Shown: in pieces, positions 6,461-14,447 of the stretch | How the letters are laid out: every line of letters begins with the position of its first letter | Position numbering within the stretch: position 1 is the stretch's first letter | DNA from: DATKDU01 sp035512595 | Lineage (GTDB): Bacteria; Planctomycetota; Planctomycetia; Pirellulales; Pirellulaceae | Reading direction: 5' to 3' | DNA: 54,364 nt | Assembly: GCA_035512595.1 (NCBI GenBank) | Contig: DATKDU010000137.1 | Location: forward strand, 1-54,364 | Notes under the pieces: generated by a model | Database searches by the model: none | What the model was told of the DNA's origin: nothing | What the model saw: the letters and a program-made list of their open reading frames with translations, nothing else | Translations under genes and position numbers: made by a program

Positions 6461-9400
6461 CTCCGCGAGCTTCCCCAGCAGCTCCTGAAAGTCGGGACGC
6501 GAGCGGAGTGCCGCCAGATCGGGTTCGGTGCGCAGGGTCTGAACATTACGAAATCCGTGCTCGATGGCGCTGCGCAGGAAATCGATGGCCGCTTGAGCAT
6601 ACGCGCCCTCCGCCTCTTTCCGCGCATCGGCGGTCAGCTTCCGGTCGCTGGCGGCCAGTGCTGCTGCGACGGCAGTCAACTTGGCCGCGTCGAACAAATC
6701 CTGCTGGCTGTCGGGCCGAAGTGCCGCGTGCGATTGTCCCAACTCCGCTAACTCGGCGTGATCGCCGCCGCGGATCGCGATCCGCGCCAGCTCCACATAC
6801 GCCTGATAGACCATTGGCCGCAGTTGCTCGTCGAACCGGGACAGCTTCCACGCCTGGCGAATTTTCACGATGGCTGTTTTCGCCGCGGCCATCGCCGCGG
6901 AAGGATTCTTTTCCTTCAGCAGCAGCGCGGAGAGATTCGTCCAGGTCTTCGCCGCGTCGGTCCAGTACAGCGCCCGCTGGGGATAATCGAGCGTCAGCCG
7001 CTCCTGAATCTCCGCACAAGCGCGATAACTCTCCTCAGCAATCGCCACGTCGCCGGCATTTTCTTTGACGAGCCCCAAGTGAAAGCGGGCCAGCGCCAGG
7101 CCGCGCCGGAAGTCCGGATCGGCCGGAAAATCGGACAAGAGCCGCGAAAAACCGTCGATCGATTTGGCCAGCGATTCCTCCGCGGTTGTGAGTTCCCCCG
7201 CCAGCGCCTGCGCCTGAGCCAACTCGGCATATCCGTCGGCCAACTCCTTGCGGTATTCGGAATTGCCCGAATTCCCGCTGACCAGGTTCTCCAACTTCGT
7301 CACGCCGCTATGGACCAGGTCGCGGGCGGCCCGCAGCTCTTGATCGGCCGACTGCCGCCGGGCAACGTCGAGCATTCCGGCCGCCAGCACCTGCCGTGCA
7401 GCGGCCGCCTGCAAGAGGCCGAGCTCAATCTCCATCACCCCCAACTCCAGCGCCAGCGCATCGGACTGCGGCTCCTCAGCAGCCAGCACTTGCTGAAGCT
7501 GCACCGCCGCGTGCAGATCGTCCAGCGCGCCCGACAAACCATGGTGCGAGCGAATGTACCCGCGGTTGTAGTGATGCCGGGCCAGCTCGCGGCGGTCGGT
7601 CTTCGTGGCGCTCGTGGCATCCACCAGCTTGCGCTGGATGCCGATCGCCTTGCCGAGTGCCGACAGAGCGGCGAGCGTTTCGGGCGTTTGCACGTACATC
7701 GCGCCCAGATTGCCGTACGCGGTTCCCAGCTCGGATTGCAGCTCGCGCGCGTTGACCGTCGCATCCTCCGCCAACAGCGACTCGTATTGGGCGATGCTCG
7801 CCGTGTAGGCCGCCTTCGCACCGGCGTAATCGTCGAGCGACTCCAGCAGCGTCGCCAGCTTGGCCTGAAACCGGGCCCGCAGCAGCGGATTGTCGCCGTC
7901 GGCATCCTCGTCGAGGTGCAAAAAGTCGCGGTAGTTCGTGATTCCCGATTCCAAGAGCGGCCGATGCCGCCGGTTGCGATAGACGTCCTGACCAATCTGA
8001 TCGATGATCTCCGCCAGCCGCCTGCGATCGGCGCGTGCCTGCTGGCGGGCGATCTCGACGTCCTTTCGCGCCCGGGCCTCGTCGTCCCGCGCCGTTTCCG
8101 CCTCGCGGCGCTTCGTCTCGGCGGTCTGGCGGGCATCTTTCTCTGCCTCGGCGAGATTGGCGATTTCCCAGTTTTGAAAACCGACGATCAAAAACGCGAC
8201 CGTGGAGACGGCGGTGATCAACGTCAGGGCCAATCCGCCGGCCGTGACCCAGGCCCGGTTCTTGCGCGCCCAGCGGGCGGCTCGTTCGTGCGGACGCTCG
8301 GGATAGGCGGTCACCGGCTCTCCCGCCAGCCAGCGCTCGATCTCGTCCGCCAGCTCGCGGGCGGACATGTAACGATCCTCCGGCCGCGGCTCCATCGCCT
8401 TCAGGCACACCGCCTCCAGCGGCCGCGGCACATCGGGGCGGATCGCACCCGGCCGCGGATAGTCCGCCTCCTGCGCCTGCCGCAGCAAATCCCCTGCGAC
8501 ATACGGCGGCGCTCCGACCAGCAAATGGTACAGCGTCGCCCCCAGACTGAAGACATCGCTGGCCGGCCCGAGCTCGGTCAGCCGCCCCGCCGCCTGCTCG
8601 GGGCTCATGTAGCCGGGCGTGCCAATTGCCGAGCCCAGTCGCGTCGGCTCGCCGTCTCCGGCCGGGACGAGTGGGAGATCCTTACCAGCCGCATCGTCGT
8701 CGGCTGGATCGGCCGGCGATTTGGCGAGCGGCTTGGCCAGTCCCCAATCGACCACCAGCGTCTCGCCGTAGCGGCCGAGCATGATGTTTCCCGGCTTGAG
8801 ATCGCGGTGCAAGACGCCCCGGCTGTGGGCGTAGTCGATCGCTTCGCACACGTCGATCAGCCGCGTCAGCAGCCGCCGCAGTTCGAGGTTCCGCGCCGGC
8901 GAAGTCAGCGGATTCTTCGCTGCCGCCGATTCGTGAAACGCCTCAATCGCCTCCTGCAGGCTCGACCCGCGGATGAACCGCATCGCGTAGAACGGCCGCC
9001 CGTCGGCATACGCCCCCAGGCCGTATACGGGGACAATGCCGGGGTGCTCGAGGCCGCCGGTGATCTCCGCCTCGCGAGTGAAGCGGGCGCGGCTGCCGGC
9101 GTGGTTGGCCCAGCGGGGTTTGATCTCCTTGAGGGCCACGTCCCGGCCAACTTCCTCATCGCGGGCGAGAAAGACCTGCCCCAAGCCCCCTTCGGCATGA
9201 GGGCGGAGGATGCGATAGCGGACCGGAGAGTCAATTGCAGATATTGCGGATTGAAGATTGCGGATTGCGGATTCAGTTTTCAATCCGCAATCCGCAATCT
9301 GCAATCCGACATGGAGCACCTCCAGGCTCTGGCGCGGGTCGCCCCCGTGATGGCGGATGAGAGCCTCCACCAGCGGCACCAACAGCACTCGATGCTCCGC

Positions 9401-9568
9401 CGCAAGTGCGCCGCGCTCAACCAGGTGCTCTTCAAGCGGCACTTCCCGATCTTGCAGCCAGGCCTCGACGGCCGCCAGCAGCGCATCGCGGCTGATGAGG
9501 CCCGTTTGCAGCGCCAAGATGCCCAGCAGCAGGTTGCGGTCGGCGGCGGCATTCATCGAGCCAGGCAT
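6404..9568 (-). CDS. Membrane Ser/Thr protein kinase with helical-repeat C-terminal region
   Basis: A protein of about 1054 residues. An N-terminal helical domain (~1-88) precedes a PknB-type kinase domain (~115-395): Gly-rich AEGGLGQV (~126), ATP-binding Lys in VALKEIK (~144), HRDLKPGN catalytic loop (~250), DWG in place of DFG, and TPGYMSPEQ. A transmembrane helix follows (~446-470), then a coiled-coil stretch rich in Glu/Arg/Ala and a long TPR-like helical region. This is the common planctomycete layout. ATG 9568 has GAGG eight bases upstream, so I prefer it to GTG 9577. Residues ~88-113 come from an in-frame heptamer repeat, and the last ~18 residues come from another. It interrupts an otherwise conserved MoxR-type locus, so it may be a later arrival there. 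Confidence 0.93.
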   Translation of the reverse strand: MPGSMNAAADRNLLLGILALQTGLISRDALLAAVEAWLQDREVPLEEHLVERGALAAEHRVLLVPLVEALIRHHGGDPRQSLEVLHVGLQIADCGLKTESAIRNLQSAISAIDSPVRYRILRPHAEGGLGQVFLARDEEVGRDVALKEIKPRWANHAGSRARFTREAEITGGLEHPGIVPVYGLGAYADGRPFYAMRFIRGSSLQEAIEAFHESAAAKNPLTSPARNLELRRLLTRLIDVCEAIDYAHSRGVLHRDLKPGNIMLGRYGETLVVDWGLAKPLAKSPADPADDDAAGKDLPLVPAGDGEPTRLGSAIGTPGYMSPEQAAGRLTELGPASDVFSLGATLYHLLVGAPPYVAGDLLRQAQEADYPRPGAIRPDVPRPLEAVCLKAMEPRPEDRYMSARELADEIERWLAGEPVTAYPERPHERAARWARKNRAWVTAGGLALTLITAVSTVAFLIVGFQNWEIANLAEAEKDARQTAETKRREAETARDDEARARKDVEIARQQARADRRRLAEIIDQIGQDVYRNRRHRPLLESGITNYRDFLHLDEDADGDNPLLRARFQAKLATLLESLDDYAGAKAAYTASIAQYESLLAEDATVNARELQSELGTAYGNLGAMYVQTPETLAALSALGKAIGIQRKLVDATSATKTDRRELARHHYNRGYIRSHHGLSGALDDLHAAVQLQQVLAAEEPQSDALALELGVMEIELGLLQAAAARQVLAAGMLDVARRQSADQELRAARDLVHSGVTKLENLVSGNSGNSEYRKELADGYAELAQAQALAGELTTAEESLAKSIDGFSRLLSDFPADPDFRRGLALARFHLGLVKENAGDVAIAEESYRACAEIQERLTLDYPQRALYWTDAAKTWTNLSALLLKEKNPSAAMAAAKTAIVKIRQAWKLSRFDEQLRPMVYQAYVELARIAIRGGDHAELAELGQSHAALRPDSQQDLFDAAKLTAVAAALAASDRKLTADARKEAEGAYAQAAIDFLRSAIEHGFRNVQTLRTEPDLAALRSRPDFQELLGKLAESSKFKVQNSRSEPGNLEP
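9233..9308. repeat. Heptamer-array inverted repeat (TTGCGGA unit) inside the kinase gene
   Basis: Left array TTGCAGA (9235-9241), two extra bases, then TTGCGGA, TTGAAGA, TTGCGGA, TTGCGGA (9244-9271). Right array CAATCCG, CAATCCG, CAATCTG, CAATCCG (9281-9308). Bases 9233-9307 (75 bp, 25 codons) can be removed and leave ...LHVDSPVRYR..., a natural join to the kinase domain. The same unit recurs at 12288-12315. Confidence 0.9.
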
Positions 9569-9577
9569 CCAGCCCAC

Positions 9578-10185
9578 CTCACGACAGATTTGGGAGATAC
9601 CGGGAAAATTCCGCCCGGCCGATAGGAGAGTATCGGTCGCAGCCAGCGAACTTCAACGTCCGCCGCCGTGGCGCTAGCGCGTATTTGCGCCCTCCAGTCG
9701 GCGACTTACGCTAACGGCTGGATATCATTCGTTGCCATAACTCCTTACTACAAAGGACGTTGAAGCATTTGCCCTGCGCTATTAGTCGCCGCAACTAATG
9801 TCTACCAATCCGCTGCATGATAGCGTGTTTGTGGTGGCTCGCTTCGCGGCAGCGCCGCTGACTAATAAGCGATTTGGCGATTCGGACGGCCCACTAAATC
9901 CGACCTAACCGATTGTCCACAAACAGGTTAGGAAAACCAGCGGTTTTTTCTTTAATAAGGCGCGCTGCGGCTCGCATTCGGTCCTCATTTCGGGAGGGGC
10001 AAAACGGTTCGCGTGTGGAGAGCGGTCCATCGCCTGCGCTTCAGGCGTGTGGACTTGCCCCCGATTGCTACTACCCAATTGTCAAACATCATCCGGTCGG
10101 CACTTGCCGCCAGCAGGCCCCTGCGGCGGGGGCCTACTGACTAGATGCGCACATATGGACAATTATTCCAAGTAAACAGAAATTT
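9578..10185. other. Gene-free gap between the kinase and DUF4350 genes
   Basis: About 600 bp with no convincing frame on either strand. It contains the GCGCG/TTTGCGC and CGACTTACG motifs shared with other gaps (~9675-9710), a second motif of that kind at ~9818-9835, and a small hairpin AAAACC-AGC-GGTTTT followed by a T-run (~9933-9952) that could be a weak terminator on the plus strand. AT content is higher than in the flanking genes. Confidence 0.6.
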
Positions 10186-10206
10186 CCTGTCGCCTGTCCC
10201 CTGTCC
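10186..10206. repeat. Heptamer array (CCTGTCC unit), three copies
   Basis: CCTGTCG, CCTGTCC, CCTGTCC in direct 7-bp register, immediately past the end of the DUF4350 gene. No facing array is visible nearby. The same unit appears ten times at 10897-10966 within that gene and in the same orientation. Confidence 0.8.
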
Positions 10207-10213
10207 CCTCCGC

Positions 10214-11536
10214 CTACTTCCGATGCGACGTTCCCGAGCCGCGGCGGGCTTGCTGCTGGTACTGGACCAGCCGGCTCTGGGCGTAGGCGAGGTTCTTGGT
10301 GCGAGCCATGAGCTGACCCAGCGACGTGACGTGGCGGCCGAAGTCGGCCGGGTTCTCCCCCGGAAGCTCTTTGGGCCGGCCGAAGATTGGCCAGTAAGCC
10401 AGGCAGAGGACAATGCCGAAAACCGTCAGGTGGATGACCATGGCGTTGAGCGGCCAGATGCGGAGCATCGCCAGTCCCCCCGTTTGCGGCGGGTCTTTTT
10501 CCAGGATTTCCGGCCCGGCCGGGCCGCTCTCCAGAAAGATCGCCTCGCTGCCGCCGCACTCATCGATCAGCCTGGCCGCCAGCTTGCGATGCTGCGGATT
10601 GATGAGCGGATAGTTGAGTAGGAACGAGCCGTTGGCCACGACGATCACCTGCCCGTCGTCCCAGGCAAAGTCGCGCAAACGGAAGGCGAGCGGGTCGCCG
10701 CGAGCCACGAGCAGCGGCTCCACGTCGTCCGGCGGCAGCGGATCACCCTCGCCGGTCGCGTCGGCTTCCACGGGCAAATCGAGCCGGCCGTGAAGCGAGA
10801 TGTCGGCCTTGGCGGCATCGATCCCCTCCGCCCAGGGCCCGGAAAGCTCTTTGACGGTGGTGGTGAGTGGTGAGTGGTGAGTGGTGAGTGGTGGTTTCTG
10901 TCCCCTGTCCCCTGTCTCCTGTCCCCTGTCCCCTGTCCCCTGTTCCCTGTCTCCTGTCCCCTGTCCCTTGACCGTGAACCAGCGGGCATATTCCTTGCTC
11001 GGCATCGATCCACGGCTCAGCTCGTGGGATTTTTGGGCCCGGTCCGCCAGCTCGGCCATCTTCTTGGCGTCTTCGCCGGACGCTGAGGGCGCGACCGATT
11101 TCCAGTACGCCGCCGCGGCGTCGTAATCGCGGCCGATGTAAATCAGGGTCCGCCCATCCCCGTCGGAAAGCCAGCGTTCCAGATATTCGCGGTGTTTCTT
11201 CGTCGGCGGATGAAAGCTGTCGGGGGCCCAGACGATCACGTCGGCACTTTTCCGCAGCTTGGGGGAGAGGCGGTCGGCGGTCCGCACGCGAAAGCCCCGC
11301 AGGGCGAACATGTGGGCCAGCACCGACGTGCCGTTGACGCTGTCGGCCCCGCGACCCGACCGCCGGCCATACCGGGCATTCAGCGACTGGCCCCAGGCTG
11401 TGCTGTGCTGCCAGTAATAAATCAGCCCGAAAAACAGCACGACCCCCGCCACGCCGGCGACGATGAGCGCCCGCCGGACCAGCCGGTCCTGGAGCTGCTG
11501 GCGGAGACTGTCGGCAAAGGAGGAAGAATTGCTCAT
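10214..11536 (-). CDS. DUF4350 domain-containing membrane protein with in-frame repeat insertion
   Basis: A 440-residue protein. One N-terminal membrane segment (~20-42, ALIVAGVAGVVLFFGLIYYW) is followed by a DUF4350 domain (GTSVLAHMFALRGFRVRTAD, VIVWAPDSF) and a second hydrophobic stretch near the C-terminus (MVIHLTVFGIVLCLAYWPIF). Start ATG 11536 overlaps the DUF4129 stop by 4 bp (ATGA), so the two are translationally coupled; the longer upstream frame lies inside the neighbour. DUF4350 proteins occur beside MoxR and DUF4129 and their role is unknown. About 39 residues (~188-226) with a 7-residue repeat (GTGDRGQ, then TTHHSPL) are encoded by a heptamer-array insertion. The domain order on both sides is intact, so the protein may tolerate it as a surface loop. 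Confidence 0.85.
   Translation of the reverse strand: MSNSSSFADSLRQQLQDRLVRRALIVAGVAGVVLFFGLIYYWQHSTAWGQSLNARYGRRSGRGADSVNGTSVLAHMFALRGFRVRTADRLSPKLRKSADVIVWAPDSFHPPTKKHREYLERWLSDGDGRTLIYIGRDYDAAAAYWKSVAPSASGEDAKKMAELADRAQKSHELSRGSMPSKEYARWFTVKGQGTGDREQGTGDRGQETGDRGQKPPLTTHHSPLTTTVKELSGPWAEGIDAAKADISLHGRLDLPVEADATGEGDPLPPDDVEPLLVARGDPLAFRLRDFAWDDGQVIVVANGSFLLNYPLINPQHRKLAARLIDECGGSEAIFLESGPAGPEILEKDPPQTGGLAMLRIWPLNAMVIHLTVFGIVLCLAYWPIFGRPKELPGENPADFGRHVTSLGQLMARTKNLAYAQSRLVQYQQQARRGSGTSHRK
10851..10976. repeat. Double heptamer array inserted in frame in the DUF4350 gene
   Basis: Four GGTGAGT units (10862-10889) are followed by ten CCTGTCC-type units (10897-10966), all in 7-bp register. The block is bracketed by TTGACGGTG (10851-10859) and TTGACCGTG (10968-10976), an 8/9 direct repeat spaced 117 bp apart, exactly 39 codons. 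Deleting one bracket plus the arrays restores ...WFTVKELSGPW..., so the block looks inserted with a target duplication. Confidence 0.9.
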
Positions 11537-12327
11537 GCGGCCTGTCGCTCCAAGCGGGCCAGCTCGGCCTGGAAACTGCCGACCTGGTTGTGACACTCCT
11601 CGAACCGCTCGCGGTCGATCTCGTGCTTGCCGAAGAAGACGTCCTCGAAGGCGATCATCGCCGGCTCGAGGATGCCGGCCAGACTGGGACGGGAGCGGGT
11701 CTCGCGCAGGTACTGGCGATTGGTTTTCCCCTTGGTCAGGCGGATGACGTGATGCTTGTCGAGCTGCACGAGCAGATGGCTGTAGAGGTAGATGATCGCT
11801 TCGGAGTAGTTGCCGGCTTCGGCCAGCCGCTGCGCCTCGGCCAGAAAGTCTCCGCTGGCCCGCTTGAGGGCGAAGGGGAGCTGCTCGACTCGATCGACGT
11901 CGCGCGACGCGGTGACGACGCTGGCGCCGGCCGATTGCTGTGTCTCATTGCGGAGGAAGGCCCACACGATGAGTGCCGCGGCCGCGGCCAGGACGAAGGC
12001 GAGCAGGATCAGCCCCAGCGCCTGGAGCCCGGAGCCGAAGAGGCTGACGCCAAAGCCGGAGGAGTCGGAGCTGTCGGACCTGTCGGAGCTGGTCTTCGTC
12101 TCGGTGTCGGCCCCCATCCGCAGCGGGCGGGCCTCGTCTTTGCTCGCGTCATACCACGGATAGTCGCGTTTGCCGAACGCTTCCCGCCCCAACTCGACGG
12201 GATTTTCTGGGTCCTGAGCGCCGGCTGGCGCGATCAGGCCGGCGAGCAGAAACAGCGCCAGCGCCGCGGGAATTGGCCACGGCCAAAATCCGCAATCCGC
12301 AATCCGCAATCCGCAATGGCTTACCAC
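11533..12327 (-). CDS. DUF4129 domain-containing membrane protein
   Basis: A 264-residue protein with an N-terminal signal or membrane segment (PAALALFLLAGLIAPAGA), a second membrane segment (~95-118), and a C-terminal DUF4129 domain: EAIIYLYSHLLVQLDKHHVIRL then TNRQYLRE. DUF4129 is often fused to or near transglutaminase-like proteins and MoxR systems. I chose GTG 12327, which overlaps the stop of the upstream gene by a few bases; GTG/ATG codons further upstream (to 12381) would overlap that gene by 60 bp. The N-terminal residues SHCGLRIADCGF are encoded by the heptamer array at 12288-12315, so the start region has been remodelled by the repeat. The true start is uncertain. Confidence 0.82.
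   Translation of the reverse strand: MVSHCGLRIADCGFWPWPIPAALALFLLAGLIAPAGAQDPENPVELGREAFGKRDYPWYDASKDEARPLRMGADTETKTSSDRSDSSDSSGFGVSLFGSGLQALGLILLAFVLAAAAALIVWAFLRNETQQSAGASVVTASRDVDRVEQLPFALKRASGDFLAEAQRLAEAGNYSEAIIYLYSHLLVQLDKHHVIRLTKGKTNRQYLRETRSRPSLAGILEPAMIAFEDVFFGKHEIDRERFEECHNQVGSFQAELARLERQAA
12288..12315. repeat. Heptamer array (ATCCGCA unit), four copies
   Basis: Four perfect ATCCGCA heptamers in a row. This is the complement of the TTGCGGA unit found in the kinase gene. Here it forms the first codons of the DUF4129 gene, just after the stop codon of the preceding gene. Confidence 0.9.
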
Positions 12328-13259
12328 GTTTTTCCCGCCAGCCTCAGCCCCTCCGCCCGCATCAAAAGTTCCACTTCCCACCCTTCATGTTTGATTCGCA
12401 AATCGAGATAGTCCAGATACTCGACGACCGAAAAATAGCCGGCAATCGACCACAGGATCGCCGGGTAGACGAGCTGCGCGTGATACCACGTGATGTCGAA
12501 CCGCTGGAACATGTCCACGATCGTCAGGTCCCCCGAGTTGAACAGGAACATCAGCAGCACGAGTGTCGAGATGCACAGCGCTGCCCACAGGAGCATTCCC
12601 ACCAGCGACGCCAGGATGAAACGCACGACGAGGTCGCCCGAATATTGCCCCTGGAGGTTCGCGCTGCGGCGGCCGAGGGTCATTTCGCTCGGATTGGCCG
12701 AGCGCGTCGGCAGCCGCTCCAGCAAAATGATCTCGTTGACATAAGGCCTTAGCGCGCGAAAGAGCGACGCGTACCCCACCAGTGCGGGAAGCAGGAAGCC
12801 TTCGATCAGCCCATTGAATTGGAGACGATACCACACGTTGACGATCAAGAGCAGAATCCAGGCCGGCAAAATGCCGCGCAAGAAGAGCTGGCACCAGACC
12901 CACTGCGGCGCTCGCTGAAGCGTCTCGATGAGCACCTGGCGGATCGTCCGCCGTTCCAGGAACACGGCCGGGCCCAGATAACCGATCGATACGATGCCGG
13001 CCAGCGGTGCTTCGAGGTAGACCAGCAGCGTCATGTTCCACAAGAACCGCAGCGGCGCCTCGCCATCCTCGTAGGAGACGTAGGTGCTGTCGGCCATCCA
13101 GCCGATGAGGGCGTAGTTGATCAGCGCCAGCGGGATCACGGCCAGCAGGGTCGTCGCCAGCCAGGGCTGGAAATACTCGCGCAGCACGTGCAGCGCCAGG
13201 TCGAGGATCTCCCCCAGCGTGCGCTCGCGAACGGTGATGCGGGTGCTATCGAGCTGCAT
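12321..13259 (-). CDS. Multi-pass membrane protein of the MoxR/DUF4129 locus
   Basis: A 312-residue integral membrane protein with about six hydrophobic stretches: LATTLLAVIPLALINYALIGWM (~35-57), a segment near 85-105, one near 130-155, a further pair around 205-245, and one near 270-290. A cytoplasmic N-terminus (ITVRERTLGEILDLALHVLR) resembles membrane proteins of unknown role found beside SpoIIM and RDD genes. It overlaps the DUF4129 gene start and is separated from the SpoIIM gene by a large heptamer inverted repeat. No enzymatic motif is visible. It may form part of the same membrane assembly as its neighbours, which is inference from position. Confidence 0.75.
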   Translation of the reverse strand: MQLDSTRITVRERTLGEILDLALHVLREYFQPWLATTLLAVIPLALINYALIGWMADSTYVSYEDGEAPLRFLWNMTLLVYLEAPLAGIVSIGYLGPAVFLERRTIRQVLIETLQRAPQWVWCQLFLRGILPAWILLLIVNVWYRLQFNGLIEGFLLPALVGYASLFRALRPYVNEIILLERLPTRSANPSEMTLGRRSANLQGQYSGDLVVRFILASLVGMLLWAALCISTLVLLMFLFNSGDLTIVDMFQRFDITWYHAQLVYPAILWSIAGYFSVVEYLDYLDLRIKHEGWEVELLMRAEGLRLAGKTW

Positions 13260-13284
13260 GGCAAAATCTGGCTCACTCGCCGGT

Positions 13285-13433
13285 CAAGCACGAAATCCGA
13301 AACACGAAATACGAAACAAATCCAAAATCAGAAATCGGAATATTTAAAACGGCGCCGATGAGGTTGTTTTGGAACATTGGTTTTTTGATCATTCGTGCTT
13401 GTTTCGCATTTCGCATTTCGGATTTCGTGCTTG
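13285..13433. repeat. Heptamer-array inverted repeat (CACGAAA unit) with 35-bp arms
   Basis: Left array CACGAAA, TCCGAAA, CACGAAA, TACGAAA (13289-13316), a 4-base slip, then TCCAAAA, TCAGAAA, TCGGAAT. Right array TTTCGCA, TTTCGCA, TTTCGGA, TTTCGTG (13402-13429). Arms 13285-13319 and 13399-13433 match at 32 of 35 positions. It fills the 177-bp gap between the SpoIIM and membrane-protein genes. Confidence 0.92.
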
Positions 13434-13436
13434 CAG

Positions 13437-14447
13437 TTACGCTCGTGCTTCGGCAAGGACGCGTCCTCCCCGCGGAAATCCCAGCACTCCAAAGTACAGC
13501 ACCAAGATCACGGTCGAAACGATCGCCACCGCCGCCTTGAGCCAGTACTGTGCGCCCGAGGGCGACAAGAATCCTTCGATCAGCGCCGCGATCATGAACA
13601 TGATCACGGCTGACATCATCACCGGCATCATCTTCCTCCCCCACCGCATCAGCGACGCGGTCCGCGACCATGCCCCGGGCATGATCCAGGCCATTCCCAG
13701 CCGCAATCCCGATCCGGCCGAGAGCACAATGGCCGTCAGTTCAAACGGCCCGTGCGCCGTCACGAAGTGAAAAAAATTCTGCCCCTGCTGGGCGTAGACG
13801 TCGGGGCGGGCCATGTACCCAAAGGCGGCCCCGAGAAAAATCGCGTTGAACGCCGAGATGAGCAGTCCCGGCACGACCAGCAGCCCGAAGGCAAAGCATT
13901 GCAGGCCAATGCCCGCGTTGTGCCAGATGTAGAAGCCGGCCATGGCGGTATTTTCCTCGCCGCCGCGATCCGAGCCGTCGATCGGGTCCTTGTACATCTC
14001 CTCCAGCGCCTGGATCTGCTCGTGGCCGATGACGGTCTCGGCATATTCGGGCCAGGTTGGCTTGTCGTAGGCCAGCCAGGCCGAGAGAAAGAACGTCCCC
14101 CAAAAGAAGAGGAACATCGCCTGCACGCAGCGGTCGCCGAAGACTTGCTGCGGCACGTCGTACAGCAGCATCCGGCTCCAGGCGGCAATGTCGAACCGGC
14201 GGCTCTGGTACAGTTGGTTGTGCGCCCGTCCCACCAGCCGGTGGAGGTACTGCACCGTGTTCTGCGGCAGTTGATAGGCGTCCGACAGCGCCAAGTCGGC
14301 ACAGGCCGCCCGGTAGAGCGCCGCGAAGCGGGCCGTCTCCGGCGGCGGGAGCGCGACCATCCCCCCCGACATCTGGAGCCGGTCGCAGAGGCGCTCCAGC
14401 TCCTGCCAGTTCTGCCGGCGTCGTTCGAGGAGTTCGATAACTTTCAT
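13437..14447 (-). CDS. Stage II sporulation protein M (SpoIIM)-like membrane protein
   Basis: A 336-residue protein. An N-terminal helical cytoplasmic part (MKVIELLERRRQNWQELERL...) precedes a SpoIIM/DUF95 membrane domain with five or six TM helices: AMFLFFWGTFFLSAWLAY, a conserved NAGIGLQCFAFGLLVVPGLL, NAIFLGAAFGYM, HGPFELTAIVLSAGSGLRLG, and a C-terminal pair. The HGPFEL motif is the family hallmark (HG-x-x-E). In non-sporulating bacteria such proteins sit with RDD and MoxR genes and their role is unknown. ATG 14447 overlaps the RDD stop by 4 bp (ATGA), so the longer upstream frame is not used. The C-terminus abuts the heptamer repeat. Confidence 0.88.
   Translation of the reverse strand: MKVIELLERRRQNWQELERLCDRLQMSGGMVALPPPETARFAALYRAACADLALSDAYQLPQNTVQYLHRLVGRAHNQLYQSRRFDIAAWSRMLLYDVPQQVFGDRCVQAMFLFFWGTFFLSAWLAYDKPTWPEYAETVIGHEQIQALEEMYKDPIDGSDRGGEENTAMAGFYIWHNAGIGLQCFAFGLLVVPGLLISAFNAIFLGAAFGYMARPDVYAQQGQNFFHFVTAHGPFELTAIVLSAGSGLRLGMAWIMPGAWSRTASLMRWGRKMMPVMMSAVIMFMIAALIEGFLSPSGAQYWLKAAVAIVSTVILVLYFGVLGFPRGGRVLAEARA

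Noticed and set aside
6758..9625. A 955-residue plus-strand open frame opposite the kinase gene
   Set aside because: It is a GC-rich antisense shadow: Arg/Gln/Leu-rich with no motif, while the minus strand holds a full kinase with all catalytic motifs.
10851..10976. The repeat arrays as a CRISPR array
   Set aside because: Units are 7 bp with no spacers; no cas gene is in the window.
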